A stretch of 64,000 bases of DNA from Flavobacterium psychrophilum (lineage in GTDB: Bacteria > Bacteroidota > Bacteroidia > Flavobacteriales > Flavobacteriaceae), in NCBI GenBank assembly GCA_945874225.1, contig CAMCFT010000004.1, positions 1-64,000 on the forward strand. Direction: 5' to 3'. This document shows positions 42,601-52,859 of the stretch, piece by piece (within the stretch, counting starts at the first letter, position 1; each line of letters starts with the position of its first letter). The translations under genes were made by a program, and so were the position numbers. The notes under the pieces were generated by a model. The model saw only the letters and a program-made list of their open reading frames with translations, ran no database searches and was not told the origin of the DNA.

Positions 42601-43225
42601 TACCTCATTGTCCACTAATTTGATTATTGGCAGTAGTAACACTTTTGTCATCACTCCTGCCTGGAAGGGTGCTACCGTGAATGAAGCCTACCGAATTTGG
42701 ATTGACTTCAACCAGGATGGCGACTTTGAGGATAGCGGTGAATTGGTTTTCAGCAAATCAAAAACTAAAACCGCTACCGTAAGCGGAAACCTGATTATCC
42801 CGACTACTGCATTAATAGGTTCTACACGTATGAGAGTATCAATGAAATATAATGTATTGCCCAATCCATGCGAAATTTTCTCTTACGGAGAAGTAGAAGA
42901 ATATACTGTTAATCTCACCTCCGGAGCTACCGCAAGAATAGCAAGTACTAATGAAGTGACTACGGTAAAGGGAACAACCAATAATTTGGAAATGAACAGG
43001 CTCTCTTTCAAATTGTATCCTAACCCGGTAAAAGAGGATATGATTTATATTTCGGATATCAATGCTAATCCTTCCTATATCATCTATAATATGATGGGAG
43101 CAGCAGTGGCCAAAGGACTTTTGGAAAACAAGGAAATCAATGTGGGTCAATTGGCAAGAGGAATCTATATTCTCGAATTGAATGATGGAATGTTGACCGC
43201 TGTAAAACGATTTATTAAAGAATAA
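39692..43225 (+). CDS. Secreted reprolysin-like metalloprotease with FN3 repeats and T9SS signal
   Basis: This 1177-aa protease is exported (signal peptide 1-18) and processed. A prodomain covers about residues 20-195. The catalytic domain spans about 198-410, with zinc site HEMGHQLGADH starting at H342 and the Met-turn IMSYG near 371. A PKD-like segment (about 418-650) is followed by three near-identical fibronectin type III repeats of 92 aa, a GEVED domain (about 945-1085), and a C-terminal sorting domain ending the protein. These point to type IX secretion and a surface or extracellular protease. Confidence 0.92.
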   Translation: MRRLITAALMVMCSVSFAQNTNPLWKLSTKNSTSKSINKTELPLKHLFDLDVNTLKSKLVSAPKRDAKTSSNTIISLPNGDGKLENFRVYENSVMDPVLAAKYPEIKSYVAVGIDNPSARAYFSNSPLGLKSMTLYADEAAVFIEPISADLKTYTAYKKSDKKASLDTFECNTIDQVNNTQKTKKPSSVARYAADDGKLRTLRLALACTAEYTTYFGGSKSLTLASMNNTITRISGVFERDFGIKLILIANNDALIYTDPLTDPYSDFSTKYNWKTENQSNLDTTIGTSNYDIGHTLGAGTGNGGDASFASVCTDGSKGRSYTCAKSSNYQGDTFDINFVAHEMGHQLGADHTFTYKLDNNIAQLEPGSGSTIMSYGNTMQSFQDHTDAYFHAISIQQATDFIKTKSCPVVISTGNAVPVVNAGLDYTIPKGTPFLLTGSATDANTDDLLTYSWEEMDFGDANSSIPTSTNVTGPLFRSYLPNTSPIRYFPTMSSVLSGSTTTQGYIIISEALPGVARTLNFRLTVRDNRAGGSANNTDDMMITVDGNSGPFTVNSQNSAVSYAAGTTQTINWTVSGTNANGVNCAAVDILWSKDGGNTFPITLLSATPNTGIATIVIPNITGTTNRIMVKGTNQIFFDVNNANFTISGSGAADTTAPTTSILSASGTTTSGTNLSWTAATDNIGVTGYNVYQNGVLKTTTTATSLAVGGLTASTVYTFYVVAKDVAGNLSATSNTVTLTTLAPADITAPTTSILSTSGTTASGTNLSWTVATDNLGITGYNVYQNGVLKTTTTATSLAVANLTASTSYSFNVKAKDAAGNLSAISNTANATTLAPADTTAPTTSILSDSGTTDSGTSLSWTTATDNVGVSGYNVYQNGVLKTTVTATSLIVSGLTAATAYSFYIMAKDAAGNFSSASNTMNVSTLANTKIAAAVYCSSYGSSTAREYINKVQLGSINNVSGNNNGYGDFTSLSTNLIIGSSNTFVITPAWKGATVNEAYRIWIDFNQDGDFEDSGELVFSKSKTKTATVSGNLIIPTTALIGSTRMRVSMKYNVLPNPCEIFSYGEVEEYTVNLTSGATARIASTNEVTTVKGTTNNLEMNRLSFKLYPNPVKEDMIYISDINANPSYIIYNMMGAAVAKGLLENKEINVGQLARGIYILELNDGMLTAVKRFIKE
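41648..42475 (+). repeat. Three tandem 276-bp FN3-encoding repeats
   Basis: Repeats start at 41648, 41924 and 42200, exactly 276 bp (92 codons) apart, each beginning Ala-Asp and containing TAPTTSIL, GYNVYQNGVLKTT and a following AGN stretch. They are highly similar, so the copy number could change by recombination. Confidence 0.85.
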
Positions 43226-43397
43226 ATATTGAGTGTAAACAAAAAAAACACCTCTAACCCTCCAAGCCAATTAGCGAAAATTACAATAGTAGTTCACGTT
43301 ATGGAATTGCTTCACCTATTAGCTGTTCCCTTTAGTCTTCACTGCGTTCAGAATGTGACAAAAGATACTAAAACACTTGAGACTATCATAACATAAA

Positions 43398-43422
43398 AAC
43401 ATCCCGATACTCTCGGGATGTT
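43398..43422 (+). terminator. Terminator between protease and adhesin genes
   Basis: AACATCCCGA, a 5-nt loop and TCGGGATGTT form a perfect hairpin followed by TTCTTTTT. It can serve the plus-strand protease and, less well, the convergent adhesin gene. Confidence 0.75.
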
Positions 43423-43448
43423 TTCTTTTTAAAAATTAAATTAAAAAA

Positions 43449-46400
43449 TTAGTAAGGAGAGGACACTACTTTTTGTTCGCTATGTCCAAGTTTAGTAGTC
43501 ACTCTTATGATATAAACTTTTTGTGTTCCTGTATTGAAATTATAGTTAAGAACAACTTCTTTGTCAAGATAGCTACCGGTATCCGCTTTAGAGAACACTT
43601 TAACACCAGTTGTATCAAATACATCAATTGTTACATCAGAAACATATGCAAATTTATATTTAACAATAAGTTGGTTATTAACAATAGGAACTTCGAATGC
43701 AACGAAACTTTCAGGGTTATCCAAATTACAAACAAGTGGTTTTTGATCATAACCCATAGAAATTCTACAACCATCGAATGCATTGTTGATTACATCGACA
43801 GCACTTGCAAGATTAGCCAATGATATACCTGCAGGAAGTACTTCGCCTCCTAAAGCTTTGTTCGCCATATCTAACAATCCCTGAACTGTTTTGATTGGTA
43901 ACAAATCTACAACAGCTGGTATTGTAACATATTTATACTCATTAATTGTTGGTGCATATCCTTCTGCTGAACAACTTCTAAGTTTAGGAATATCTGTTCC
44001 ACAACCACCATCAGGCATTGCAATCGCTAATGTTCCTGCTTTCAAAGCAAAATCACCAAGTTCACTATTGATACCTATATTAAGTCCTAAAGCAATGGTT
44101 TGTGACAATAAAGTGTTATTGATTCTACCATTTTTCAAATAAGAAGAAGGCAAACTGCAAATATCTTTAGCTCCTGAAAGTTTATAACTTCCACCACCAC
44201 CAGGCATTACAGTAATGACACAGGATGGAGTGCTTATAGAAACAGTATTAAGACCGTATCCAACAACCATTGTTCCACCATAGTAACCCAAAGCTTTTGT
44301 TATTAAAGCTGTTGTGGTATATGGTTTACCCTCGGCACAAGACATACCTCCGATATTTCCGTAGTATCCTTGAGTATAAGTACACAAGGCTTTTTCACAA
44401 GGGATATATCCAACATCTTCAGAACCTGGAACTTGACAATCATTAGCATCTTTTACTATCCAGTCATAAGTACCTACAGCAAGTCCTTCGTATGTTTTTG
44501 GAGAAGTCTGGGTTGCAAATTCACCACCATTAAATTTCACCATATACGGAGGTGTACCACCACTGAAAGTAAGGGTTACTGTACCGTCTTTACCATCTAC
44601 ACATTTTGCTTTTGTACTTGCGTCTGTTGCTTCAACTGCAGTTGGTTCAGTGATTTCTGTTGGTTTTGTTAAACAACAAGCTTTAACAACCCCATTTCCG
44701 TCAGGATAACAAACTTTAATTTCATATTTACCTGGACCATAAGTTGCTGATTCAATATCAGTTTCTAACATTTCAGTAAATGCACCACCATCTTTGCTAA
44801 GTGAGAAAACAGGATCACCTGTTCCGCTGAAAATATCAATTGATAGTTTTCCGTTTGCATTTCCATTACAAGTAACATTTTTACTTGAAATTTCTAAGGT
44901 AACGGGGTCAGGCTCTAAAATAGTAGCTTGACATACTTTTGCTTGGATTAATGTTGTTGCAGCATCTGTAACAATTATACTATATGTGCCTGCTTTTAAC
45001 CCTGTGAAATCAACATTGACACCCTCTCCCACATCTGTTTTTGAATCAAGCGGTGGATTGCTTATATTGGGTGGAAAACCATTAAACAGTGAAATTGTGT
45101 ATAGAGGCGAACCATTTGTGCCATTTGCAGAAATAGAGCCTTCGCTTCCTCCATTACATTTAACATTAGCAGTAACAGTGGCATCACAATCCGGTGCACA
45201 TTTATAATTTAATTCATATTTTGCATTACATGAATTTTTGCAACCATTTTCATCAGTTATAGTCCATGTAACAGTAACAGAAGTTGGGCTTGCTAGCGCT
45301 GGGGTTCCTATTACAGGAATCACTGGTGCTGTACCAGAAGCTGGTTGTGCTGAATCTGGTGTGTAATCATAGGCCACATCTGGATTGAACCCTGGATTCA
45401 AAGTTGCAAATTGAGCAAACCAGGTTGCAAAAGCTGCATTGGCATTATCTTGAGCAACTTTTGCACTTACTCCACAGTCTACATCTGCTAATTTATCAAC
45501 AGGACAAGTAATTTTTGGAAGTGGATTAATAGTGAAGGTTGCAAAGTAGCTTGCTGTATAGCATTTGTCATCTATTGTCCAAGTTACTTTTTGGCTTCCA
45601 CCATTATATACTGGAGCTGTTGTGATATCCGGTGTTGAAGTCGGATCACAACCACCACTTACGCTAGCTGTTTGCAACCAAGCTGCAAAAGCAAAATCTG
45701 CTTCTGCCTGATTTTCATAACTACAAACTTCTTTATCCTCTGCTTTTACTATTTTAACTTCAGGTGGTGGGGTAATAGTATAAGTGGCAGAATAAGTCAT
45801 TCCATCATAACATTTATCAGCTATGGTCCAAGTTACTGTTACGCTTCCGCCACAATAGGCAGGTGCTGTTGTTTTGTCCGGTACGGAAGTTGGATTACAA
45901 CCACCGCTTACTTTGGCTGTTGCCAACCAAGTCGCAAACAATGCATCAGCTGCAGCTTGATCTTTTAGATCACAAGCTTTGGCTCCGTCATCAACTGCTT
46001 TGGTTACAACCACTAGAGCTGGTTTTTCAATGGTATAAGTGGCAGAATAAGTCATTCCATCATAACATTTATCAGCTATGGTCCAGGTTACTGTTACGCT
46101 TCCACCACAATAGGCAGGTGCTGTTGTTTTGTCCGGTACGGAAGTTGGACTACAACCACCGCTTACTTTGGCTGTTGCCAACCAAGTCGCAAACAATGCA
46201 TCAGCTGCAGCTTGATCTTTTAGATCACAAGCTTTGGCTCCGCCATCAACTGCTTTGGTTACAACCACTGCAGATGGTGTTTTAATGGTAAAAGTACTTG
46301 TGCAAGAATCAATTTTGTCACAAGCATCCTTTAAAGAATAAGTGGTAGTAAAAGTATAACCACATTCTGCATTTGCAGGTAAACTTTCAGGCAATGCAGG

Positions 46401-47678
46401 AGTGAAAGTTGGAGTAATAGGCTCAGTACCTTCTCCCGCTTTAGGTTTAAAACCTGCTTTCCAATCAGCAAAAGCTTTATTTATGTCCACGGTTGTACAA
46501 GCTGATAATTCAACTGGAGCTGGACATAGTGCTACTGGCGGTGTTGCACCAACATCTAATGATGCTATTCCGCAAAGATCTTTTAATTGGGCTGACTCAG
46601 AATGGGAGCTTTTTGTTCTTATCCATACTGTTGCTATATGTCCACATTTTGCTGCTCCTCCAAATATTTCAGAAAGATTGATTGCTCCTTCGGCATATTG
46701 GTCAATCTCGTAAATAAAAGGGGATGTCTGGTCAAAAATTGGCCACGGAGATTTTTCAGTATTGTCATTATGAGTAACAAAAATAGAATTGGCATATTCT
46801 GCCGAGGTAAGATCTACTGTAGTCCATTCATATGGCGCACCTACTATGTTTCCATTTGACCACGTATCAACCCAAACACTACCAGTTGACCCTCCACCAG
46901 TGAATTCAATAGTAACTAAAATATCACCAGGAGTTCTTCCACCTGTAGCATCATCTGCATCAGATGTAAATAAACCAGTAATAGGATCAAGAGTTATTGC
47001 CTTCTGGTTAAACTCGAAGTCAACATAGCTTGAACCATTGACTTTCCAACGGTCGGCAGCAAATAAACACCATAAATCATCGGGATCTCCTGTAATAGAT
47101 ATATCATTACCCAAAAGATCTTTATTAATATAAGTCAAACCTTCTTTTCCCCAGGTAAAAAGACCTATACCATGTTGCATATCATCTTTGGGCGGAACAG
47201 ATCCGGCTTTAACAAGATAGGTTTCGGGATTATCATTAATTTTATCTGACTGAGCAAAAATGGTAATATCATCTTCGGTATCTCCTTTATACTTATCTAT
47301 AAAATTTACAACTTTAGTTCCCACAGGAGGTTCTATTATAGCTCCACCTGAAGTAAAAACAGATCCTCCAGAACCAGGAGAAAATGGCCACCAGTCACCT
47401 ACACCTGAACCACCTGTTATTGGTGGTTGATTGGCAAAGGCATCGCCATCGACCCCAAAACCACCTGTAGGCCATGCAACAGGAACATTACCCTTTACAT
47501 TGGCTTGTCCATAGACGGTATTGTTCATTAACATCAATGCCATAAAAATAAATGGCAACATCATTCTAATATCAAATCTTAAAAAATTTGATTTAGAAAC
47601 TGTTCTTTTGGATAATATGCAACACTTTAGGTTGCTAGACAATGCATCCAAAAAACGGAGAGTAGTACTCTTTTTCAT
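43449..47678 (-). CDS. Large cell-surface adhesin-like protein with SprB repeats
   Basis: This 1409-aa protein has a long N-terminal region and a hydrophobic stretch near residues 38-58 ending VYGQA. Domains, in order: an N-terminal unknown (60-410), repeats of about 85 aa with LxCPAPVEL.. and Cys pairs (410-870), SprB-like repeats CNGGSEGSISANGTNGSPL and CNGNANGKLSIDIFSGTGDP, a Cys-rich domain CTYTQGYYGNIGGMSC (about 1130-1340) and a C-terminal type IX sorting-like domain. SprB is the gliding adhesin; a surface role is an inference. Two repeats are nearly identical in DNA. Start at 47678 or possibly 47684. Confidence 0.8.
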   Translation of the reverse strand: MKKSTTLRFLDALSSNLKCCILSKRTVSKSNFLRFDIRMMLPFIFMALMLMNNTVYGQANVKGNVPVAWPTGGFGVDGDAFANQPPITGGSGVGDWWPFSPGSGGSVFTSGGAIIEPPVGTKVVNFIDKYKGDTEDDITIFAQSDKINDNPETYLVKAGSVPPKDDMQHGIGLFTWGKEGLTYINKDLLGNDISITGDPDDLWCLFAADRWKVNGSSYVDFEFNQKAITLDPITGLFTSDADDATGGRTPGDILVTIEFTGGGSTGSVWVDTWSNGNIVGAPYEWTTVDLTSAEYANSIFVTHNDNTEKSPWPIFDQTSPFIYEIDQYAEGAINLSEIFGGAAKCGHIATVWIRTKSSHSESAQLKDLCGIASLDVGATPPVALCPAPVELSACTTVDINKAFADWKAGFKPKAGEGTEPITPTFTPALPESLPANAECGYTFTTTYSLKDACDKIDSCTSTFTIKTPSAVVVTKAVDGGAKACDLKDQAAADALFATWLATAKVSGGCSPTSVPDKTTAPAYCGGSVTVTWTIADKCYDGMTYSATYTIEKPALVVVTKAVDDGAKACDLKDQAAADALFATWLATAKVSGGCNPTSVPDKTTAPAYCGGSVTVTWTIADKCYDGMTYSATYTITPPPEVKIVKAEDKEVCSYENQAEADFAFAAWLQTASVSGGCDPTSTPDITTAPVYNGGSQKVTWTIDDKCYTASYFATFTINPLPKITCPVDKLADVDCGVSAKVAQDNANAAFATWFAQFATLNPGFNPDVAYDYTPDSAQPASGTAPVIPVIGTPALASPTSVTVTWTITDENGCKNSCNAKYELNYKCAPDCDATVTANVKCNGGSEGSISANGTNGSPLYTISLFNGFPPNISNPPLDSKTDVGEGVNVDFTGLKAGTYSIIVTDAATTLIQAKVCQATILEPDPVTLEISSKNVTCNGNANGKLSIDIFSGTGDPVFSLSKDGGAFTEMLETDIESATYGPGKYEIKVCYPDGNGVVKACCLTKPTEITEPTAVEATDASTKAKCVDGKDGTVTLTFSGGTPPYMVKFNGGEFATQTSPKTYEGLAVGTYDWIVKDANDCQVPGSEDVGYIPCEKALCTYTQGYYGNIGGMSCAEGKPYTTTALITKALGYYGGTMVVGYGLNTVSISTPSCVITVMPGGGGSYKLSGAKDICSLPSSYLKNGRINNTLLSQTIALGLNIGINSELGDFALKAGTLAIAMPDGGCGTDIPKLRSCSAEGYAPTINEYKYVTIPAVVDLLPIKTVQGLLDMANKALGGEVLPAGISLANLASAVDVINNAFDGCRISMGYDQKPLVCNLDNPESFVAFEVPIVNNQLIVKYKFAYVSDVTIDVFDTTGVKVFSKADTGSYLDKEVVLNYNFNTGTQKVYIIRVTTKLGHSEQKVVSSPY
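45780..46289 (-). repeat. Two near-identical 255-bp repeats in the adhesin gene
   Basis: Positions 45780-46034 and 46035-46289 differ at only a few bases (85 codons each). A third, more diverged copy precedes at about 45525-45779. Such near identity indicates a recent duplication or gene conversion. Confidence 0.8.
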
Positions 47679-48247
47679 AATCATAAGTATTTTAATACCA
47701 TAAATTAGGAAAAACAGGAAAAGTTTACAGACTGGGGAAATAATACTTAAAGAGAAATAAAACCACTTCAAAAATATTTTTGAAGGACTCCATCATCAAA
47801 AGAATTTTCTGTTTGAGGCACAAGAATAAATTCTTTTCCTAACCAATTATTAACAAAAAGTTGCTGTACAGTACAACCTAGAACTTCTTTTAAAAGTAAC
47901 TATACTAAAGTTAAGAAGGAAAAAACGAAAGAAAAAAAAAGATGATAAAAAACCGATAAAGTGTAATTATTATCGATAAAGTGCATTTATTATTAAGAAA
48001 AATAATATGTAAATATGATTCCTAAATAATATAGCATAGAGTATAACTTACTAATTATTAGTTAATTACAAAATATTTCGTGTTAAATAAAAGACAAAAA
48101 GCCAAGCGATTTACATAAAAATGAAAGAAACAAAAAAAACAGCATCAAAAATGCAATTATTTTGCTTTTAAAGTTAAAAAATGGGATTGCTATTTTATCT
48201 TTTAAAGAATGTAAAAAGTGGTTTTCTGTGGTCCCGATTTTCATCGA
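47679..48247. other. AT-rich gene-free region
   Basis: The region upstream of the adhesin gene has a 20-bp palindrome at 47766-47785 (CTTCAAAAATATTTTTGAAG) whose minus-strand half contains a TATTTTTG promoter box (47769-47776). Nothing else could be supported in the rest of it. Confidence 0.45.
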
Positions 48248-48463
48248 GATAAGCGATTCACACACTTTTTGCGATGCAAAAAGTGGTTCTAATTTAAATT
48301 TATTTAAACTAAAAAGATCCCGCTAAAAAGCGGGATAAGAGATTCGCACACTTTTTGCGATGCAAAAAGTGGTTCTAATTTAAATTTTATTTAAACTAAA
48401 AAGATCCCGCTAAAAAGCGGGATAAGCGATTCACACACTTTTTGCGATGCAAAAAGTGGTTCT
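48248..48463. repeat. Tandem array of two stem-loops, 2.5 copies
   Basis: An 86/87-bp unit starts at 48248, 48334 and 48421. Each full unit holds CACTTTTTGC-GAT-GCAAAAAGTG (10-bp stem, 3-nt loop) and ATCCCGCT-AAAA-AGCGGGAT. The array ends 4 nt before the stop codon of the IcmF gene, so its stem-loops lie in the 3' untranslated region of the mRNA. It could be a terminator array or a dispersed repeat. Confidence 0.85.
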
Positions 48464-48467
48464 CTGC

Positions 48468-51400
48468 TTACATATTCCTCCGATACTGACCACCTACTTC
48501 AAATAAGGCAGCCGTGATTTGCCCTAAAGAACAAACCTTAGTGGCTTCCATTAAATGTTCAAACAAGTTTTCGTTTTTTATGGCCGCTTCCTGTAAGGTA
48601 TTCAAATGCTCGTTTACTGTATCGGGATTGGATTGGTGAAGATTAGCCAACATCGTGATTTGGTATTTTTTTTCTTCTTCGGTGGCACGAATCACTTCGG
48701 CTGGGATAATCGTTGGCGAACCTTTGGAACTCAAGAATGTATTCACGCCAATAATAGGGAATTCACCAGTATGTTTCAAAGTTTCGTAATACAAACTTTC
48801 TTCCTGAATTTTGCTTCTTTGGTACATCGTTTCCATCGCGCCCAAAACTCCGCCACGTTCTGTAATTCGATCAAATTCCAGCAAAACAGCTTCTTCTACT
48901 AAGTCGGTTAATTCTTCAATAATGAACGATCCCTGAATGGGGTTTTCGTTTTTGGTCAATCCCAATTCCTTATTAATAATCAACTGGATGGCCATCGCTC
49001 GGCGTACACTTTCCTCTGTGGGTGTGGTAATTGCCTCGTCATATGCATTCGTATGCAGGGAATTGCAGTTGTCATAAATGGCATACAAAGCTTGCAAAGT
49101 CGTGCGAATATCATTAAAATCAATTTCCTGCGCGTGAAGCGAACGACCCGAAGTCTGAATATGGTATTTCAACATTTGCGCTCGTTCATCAGCTCCGTAT
49201 TTATTCTTCATGGCTTTCGCCCAAATTTTTCGTGCTACCCGACCAATCACGGCATATTCCGGATCAATTCCATTCGAGAAAAAGAAGGATAAATTTGGTC
49301 CAAAATCATTGATTTTCATACCGCGACTCAAATAATATTCCACATAAGTGAAGCCATTCGAAAGCGTGAAGGCCAATTGTGAAATGGGGTTTGCTCCTGC
49401 TTCGGCAATATGGTAACCAGAAATAGAAACGGAATAAAAGTTTTGCACCTTATTCGTGATGAAATATTCCTGAACGTCGCCCATTAATCGCAAGGCAAAT
49501 TCTGTTGAAAAAATACAGGTGTTTTGTGCCTGGTCTTCTTTTAAAATGTCAGCTTGAACTGTCCCTCGAACTTTTGAAAGTGTTTTGGCTTTTATCTCAT
49601 TATAGACATCCAAAGGTAGAACTTCATCTCCGGTCACGCCCAAAAGCAGTAATCCCAATCCATTATTTCCTTCCGGTAAATCGCCTTGATACTGCGGACG
49701 TTCTGTTCCTTTCTTCTTATAAATTACCTTGATTTTTTCCTCAACCTCATCTTCCAGATGATTTGCTTTGATGTAAATTTCGCATCGTTGGTCAATAGCG
49801 GCATTCATAAAAAAGCCCAACATCATTGGCGCCGGCCCATTAATGGTCATACTCACCGAAGTCATGGCATCAACCAAATCAAAACCGGAATATAATTTTT
49901 TAGCATCATCGAGACAACAAATAGAAACACCTGCATTACCTATTTTTCCATAAATATCAGGTCGAATATGCGGATCATTTCCGTATAAAGTCACACTGTC
50001 AAAAGCTGTGGAAAGACGTTTAGCCGACAAACCTGCACTCACATAATGAAAACGTTTGTTGGTTCGTTCTGGTCCGCCTTCGCCAGCAAACATTCGTGAA
50101 GGATCTTCTCCTTCCCTTTTAAAGGGATATAATCCAGCGGTGAAAGGAAATTCTCCGGGCACGTTTTCCTGTAAATTCCATTTTAACAGATCTCCCCAAG
50201 CCTGATATTTTGGCAAGGCAATTTTTGGAATCTGTGAATGCGAAAGCGATTCAGTGTGGGTTTCAATCTTTATTTCTTTATTTCGAACCTTAAAGGTGTA
50301 AAAGGGCTCTTTGTATGTATTTACTTTCTCCTTCCAATTCAGGATTATTTCCCAATTGTAGGCATCCAAATCCATTTTTACTTTGTCAAATTGATTCAAC
50401 AATAAATTAAGGAAAATTTTATCTTCGGCAACAGTTGGTTTCTCCAATTCCAAAACAGTAGGTAAAACAGAATCCTCATTAATACCTGTTTTATTAATTT
50501 CTGGGATTTTTCCCGAAACGGATTCAATCGTTTTGTAAATACCATATAGTTTCTGACCTACCTGTTCTTGGCTCATAGCCGTAGCATCATATTTTCGGTT
50601 ATTCTCTGCAATTTCCGATAAATATCGGGTTCTGTGTGGCGGAATCACGAAGATTTTTTCGCTCATTTCGTTAGAGATTTCAAAAGTCGATTTCAAATCG
50701 GAATTTGTTTTCTCATGAATTTTATCCATTATCGCCTTGTACAAAGTATTCATCCCGGGATCGTTAAACTGAGAAGCGATGGTTCCAAAAATGGGTAATT
50801 TATCTAAATCCGTATCCCAAAGATTGTGGTTGCGCTGGTATTGCTTTTTCACATCGCGCAAAGCATCCAAAGAACCGCGTTTGTCGAATTTATTAATCGC
50901 CACTAAATCAGCAAAATCAAGCATATCGATTTTCTCCAATTGGGTTGCGGCTCCAAATTCAGGTGTCATTACGTAAAGAGAAACATCAGAATGATCCGTG
51001 ATTTCAGTATCCGATTGTCCAATACCGGAAGTTTCAAGAATAATTAGGTCATATTTGGCTGCTTTGATAACTTGGATGGCTTCGGCTACGTATTTTGACA
51101 AAGCCAAATTAGATTGTCGTGTCGCTAGGGAACGCATATACACTCGTGAATTATTGATGGCATTCATCCGAATCCGGTCGCCCAATAATGCCCCGCCTGT
51201 TTTTCGTTTCGATGGATCAACTGAAATTATTCCTATAGTTTTTTCCGGGAAATCAATCAAAAATCGGCGTACTAATTCGTCTACCAAAGAGGATTTTCCC
51301 GCGCCACCAGTTCCGGTAATACCAAGAACCGGGGTTTTGCAAGCTGTATTTATTTTATGGATTTTATCCAATGTTGAAGCGGCAACATCAGGAAAATTCT

Positions 51401-51920
51401 CCGCCGAAGATATAATGCGGGCAATGGCCTTTGGATTTTTTTCTTCTAAATGATTAATTTCATCATTTAATGTATCACCAATAGAATAATCCGATTGTTG
51501 TACCAAATCATTAATCATTCCTTGCAAACCCATCGCCCGACCATCGTCTGGCGAATAAATTCGGGTAATTCCGTATGCTTGCAAATCAGCGATTTCAGAT
51601 GGAAGAATTACACCTCCGCCTCCGCCAAAAATTTTAATGTGAGCTGCTCCTTTTTCGCAAAGCAAATCACGCATATATTTAAAATACTCATTGTGTCCTC
51701 CCTGATAAGAAGTCATGGCAATGGCATTCGCATCTTCCTGAATAGCAGTATTCACCACTTCCTCAACGCTGCGGTCATGACCTAAATGGATGACCTCAAC
51801 TCCTGTGGACTGAATGATTCTTCGCATAATATTAATGGCGGCATCGTGACCGTCAAAAAGGGATGCCGCAGTTACAATTCGAACTTTGTTTACAGGGATA
51901 TAAGGTTTTACAACTTCCAT
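48468..51920 (-). CDS. icmF: Fused isobutyryl-CoA mutase (IcmF)
   Basis: This 1150-aa cytoplasmic enzyme combines three parts: a cobalamin-binding domain (about 10-145) with DGHD and GGGGGV for base-off B12 binding, a MeaB-type GTPase chaperone (about 195-450; [12 protein letters not shown], then INKFDKRG), and a methylmalonyl-CoA mutase-type barrel (about 560-1140; [20 protein letters not shown]). IcmF interconverts isobutyryl-CoA and n-butyryl-CoA, and some relatives isovaleryl- and pivalyl-CoA. The exact substrate is not fixed by the sequence. A start at 51920 fits the family N-terminus. Confidence 0.93.
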   Translation of the reverse strand: MEVVKPYIPVNKVRIVTAASLFDGHDAAINIMRRIIQSTGVEVIHLGHDRSVEEVVNTAIQEDANAIAMTSYQGGHNEYFKYMRDLLCEKGAAHIKIFGGGGGVILPSEIADLQAYGITRIYSPDDGRAMGLQGMINDLVQQSDYSIGDTLNDEINHLEEKNPKAIARIISSAENFPDVAASTLDKIHKINTACKTPVLGITGTGGAGKSSLVDELVRRFLIDFPEKTIGIISVDPSKRKTGGALLGDRIRMNAINNSRVYMRSLATRQSNLALSKYVAEAIQVIKAAKYDLIILETSGIGQSDTEITDHSDVSLYVMTPEFGAATQLEKIDMLDFADLVAINKFDKRGSLDALRDVKKQYQRNHNLWDTDLDKLPIFGTIASQFNDPGMNTLYKAIMDKIHEKTNSDLKSTFEISNEMSEKIFVIPPHRTRYLSEIAENNRKYDATAMSQEQVGQKLYGIYKTIESVSGKIPEINKTGINEDSVLPTVLELEKPTVAEDKIFLNLLLNQFDKVKMDLDAYNWEIILNWKEKVNTYKEPFYTFKVRNKEIKIETHTESLSHSQIPKIALPKYQAWGDLLKWNLQENVPGEFPFTAGLYPFKREGEDPSRMFAGEGGPERTNKRFHYVSAGLSAKRLSTAFDSVTLYGNDPHIRPDIYGKIGNAGVSICCLDDAKKLYSGFDLVDAMTSVSMTINGPAPMMLGFFMNAAIDQRCEIYIKANHLEDEVEEKIKVIYKKKGTERPQYQGDLPEGNNGLGLLLLGVTGDEVLPLDVYNEIKAKTLSKVRGTVQADILKEDQAQNTCIFSTEFALRLMGDVQEYFITNKVQNFYSVSISGYHIAEAGANPISQLAFTLSNGFTYVEYYLSRGMKINDFGPNLSFFFSNGIDPEYAVIGRVARKIWAKAMKNKYGADERAQMLKYHIQTSGRSLHAQEIDFNDIRTTLQALYAIYDNCNSLHTNAYDEAITTPTEESVRRAMAIQLIINKELGLTKNENPIQGSFIIEELTDLVEEAVLLEFDRITERGGVLGAMETMYQRSKIQEESLYYETLKHTGEFPIIGVNTFLSSKGSPTIIPAEVIRATEEEKKYQITMLANLHQSNPDTVNEHLNTLQEAAIKNENLFEHLMEATKVCSLGQITAALFEVGGQYRRNM

Positions 51921-52141
51921 TTTTATGAATATGATAATTTTAATACCGCAATTTACAATTATTTTTAATAATCAATTATCATCAGCTATATTTATTGGTG
52001 AAAAAGCAATCAATTTTGTAATTAACGCAATCATAAGGTTTATAAAGCCAATAAAATTATCGCTTTATCATTGAATAAGTAGTATTTTTGACGCGATTCA
52101 TTATGGTAAGCAAATGAAGTAAACTTAAAAAAGTATTTAGA

Positions 52142-52849
52142 ATGAAAAAAATGGCATTGCTAATGTTGGTATATATTCTTTCAAGTTGTGTCGAAATGCA
52201 ACAAGCCATAAATCAATTTCCACAGACACAAGACATTGGAGGAATAGATATTTCTGCTGGATTAAAAGAAGCCTTGAACAACGGTATTTCAAAACAAGTA
52301 ACAAAATTGACTGCTGTCGATGGTTTTTACAAGAACGAAGCCGTAAAAATACTTTTGCCCGACGAATTGAAAAAAGTAGATTCCAGCTTGAGAAAAATGG
52401 GTCTTGGGGCTATGGCCGATGAAGGACTAAAAGTACTCAATCGTGCTGCCGAAGATGCGGTAAAAGAAGCTACTCCCATATTTGTGGATGCCGTAAAAAA
52501 CATGTCTTTTACAGATGCCAAAACGATTTTGATGGGAAATGAAAACTCGGCAACGACTTATTTACAAAACACGACTTCGAAAGCTTTATACGGAAAATTT
52601 AATCCCGTAATAAAAAATTCATTTACTAAAGTGGGTGCTGACAAAGTTTGGTCAAACATCATAAACAAATACAATAGCATTCCCTTCGTGAAAAAAGTAA
52701 ATCCCGACTTGACTGATTACGTAACCAATCAAGCCATGGCAGGTGTATTTAAAATGATTACTGTCGAAGAAAAAAATATTAGAACAAATTTGAATTCAAG
52801 GACTTCCGTTTTATTACAAAAGGTTTTTGCAATCCAAGATAAAAAATAA
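52142..52849 (+). CDS. DUF4197 lipoprotein-like protein
   Basis: This 235-aa protein matches DUF4197: GIDISAGLKEALNNGISKQV, GFYKNEAVKILLPDELKKVD, and DAKTILMGNENSATTYLQNTT followed by KALYGKFNPVIKNSF. The N-terminus (MKKMALLMLVYILSSCVEMQ) contains a lipobox Cys at 16, so it is likely a lipoprotein. The function of the family is unknown. It ends only 10 bp before the purU start. Confidence 0.85.
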   Translation: MKKMALLMLVYILSSCVEMQQAINQFPQTQDIGGIDISAGLKEALNNGISKQVTKLTAVDGFYKNEAVKILLPDELKKVDSSLRKMGLGAMADEGLKVLNRAAEDAVKEATPIFVDAVKNMSFTDAKTILMGNENSATTYLQNTTSKALYGKFNPVIKNSFTKVGADKVWSNIINKYNSIPFVKKVNPDLTDYVTNQAMAGVFKMITVEEKNIRTNLNSRTSVLLQKVFAIQDKK

Positions 52850-52859
52850 TTTAAATTTT

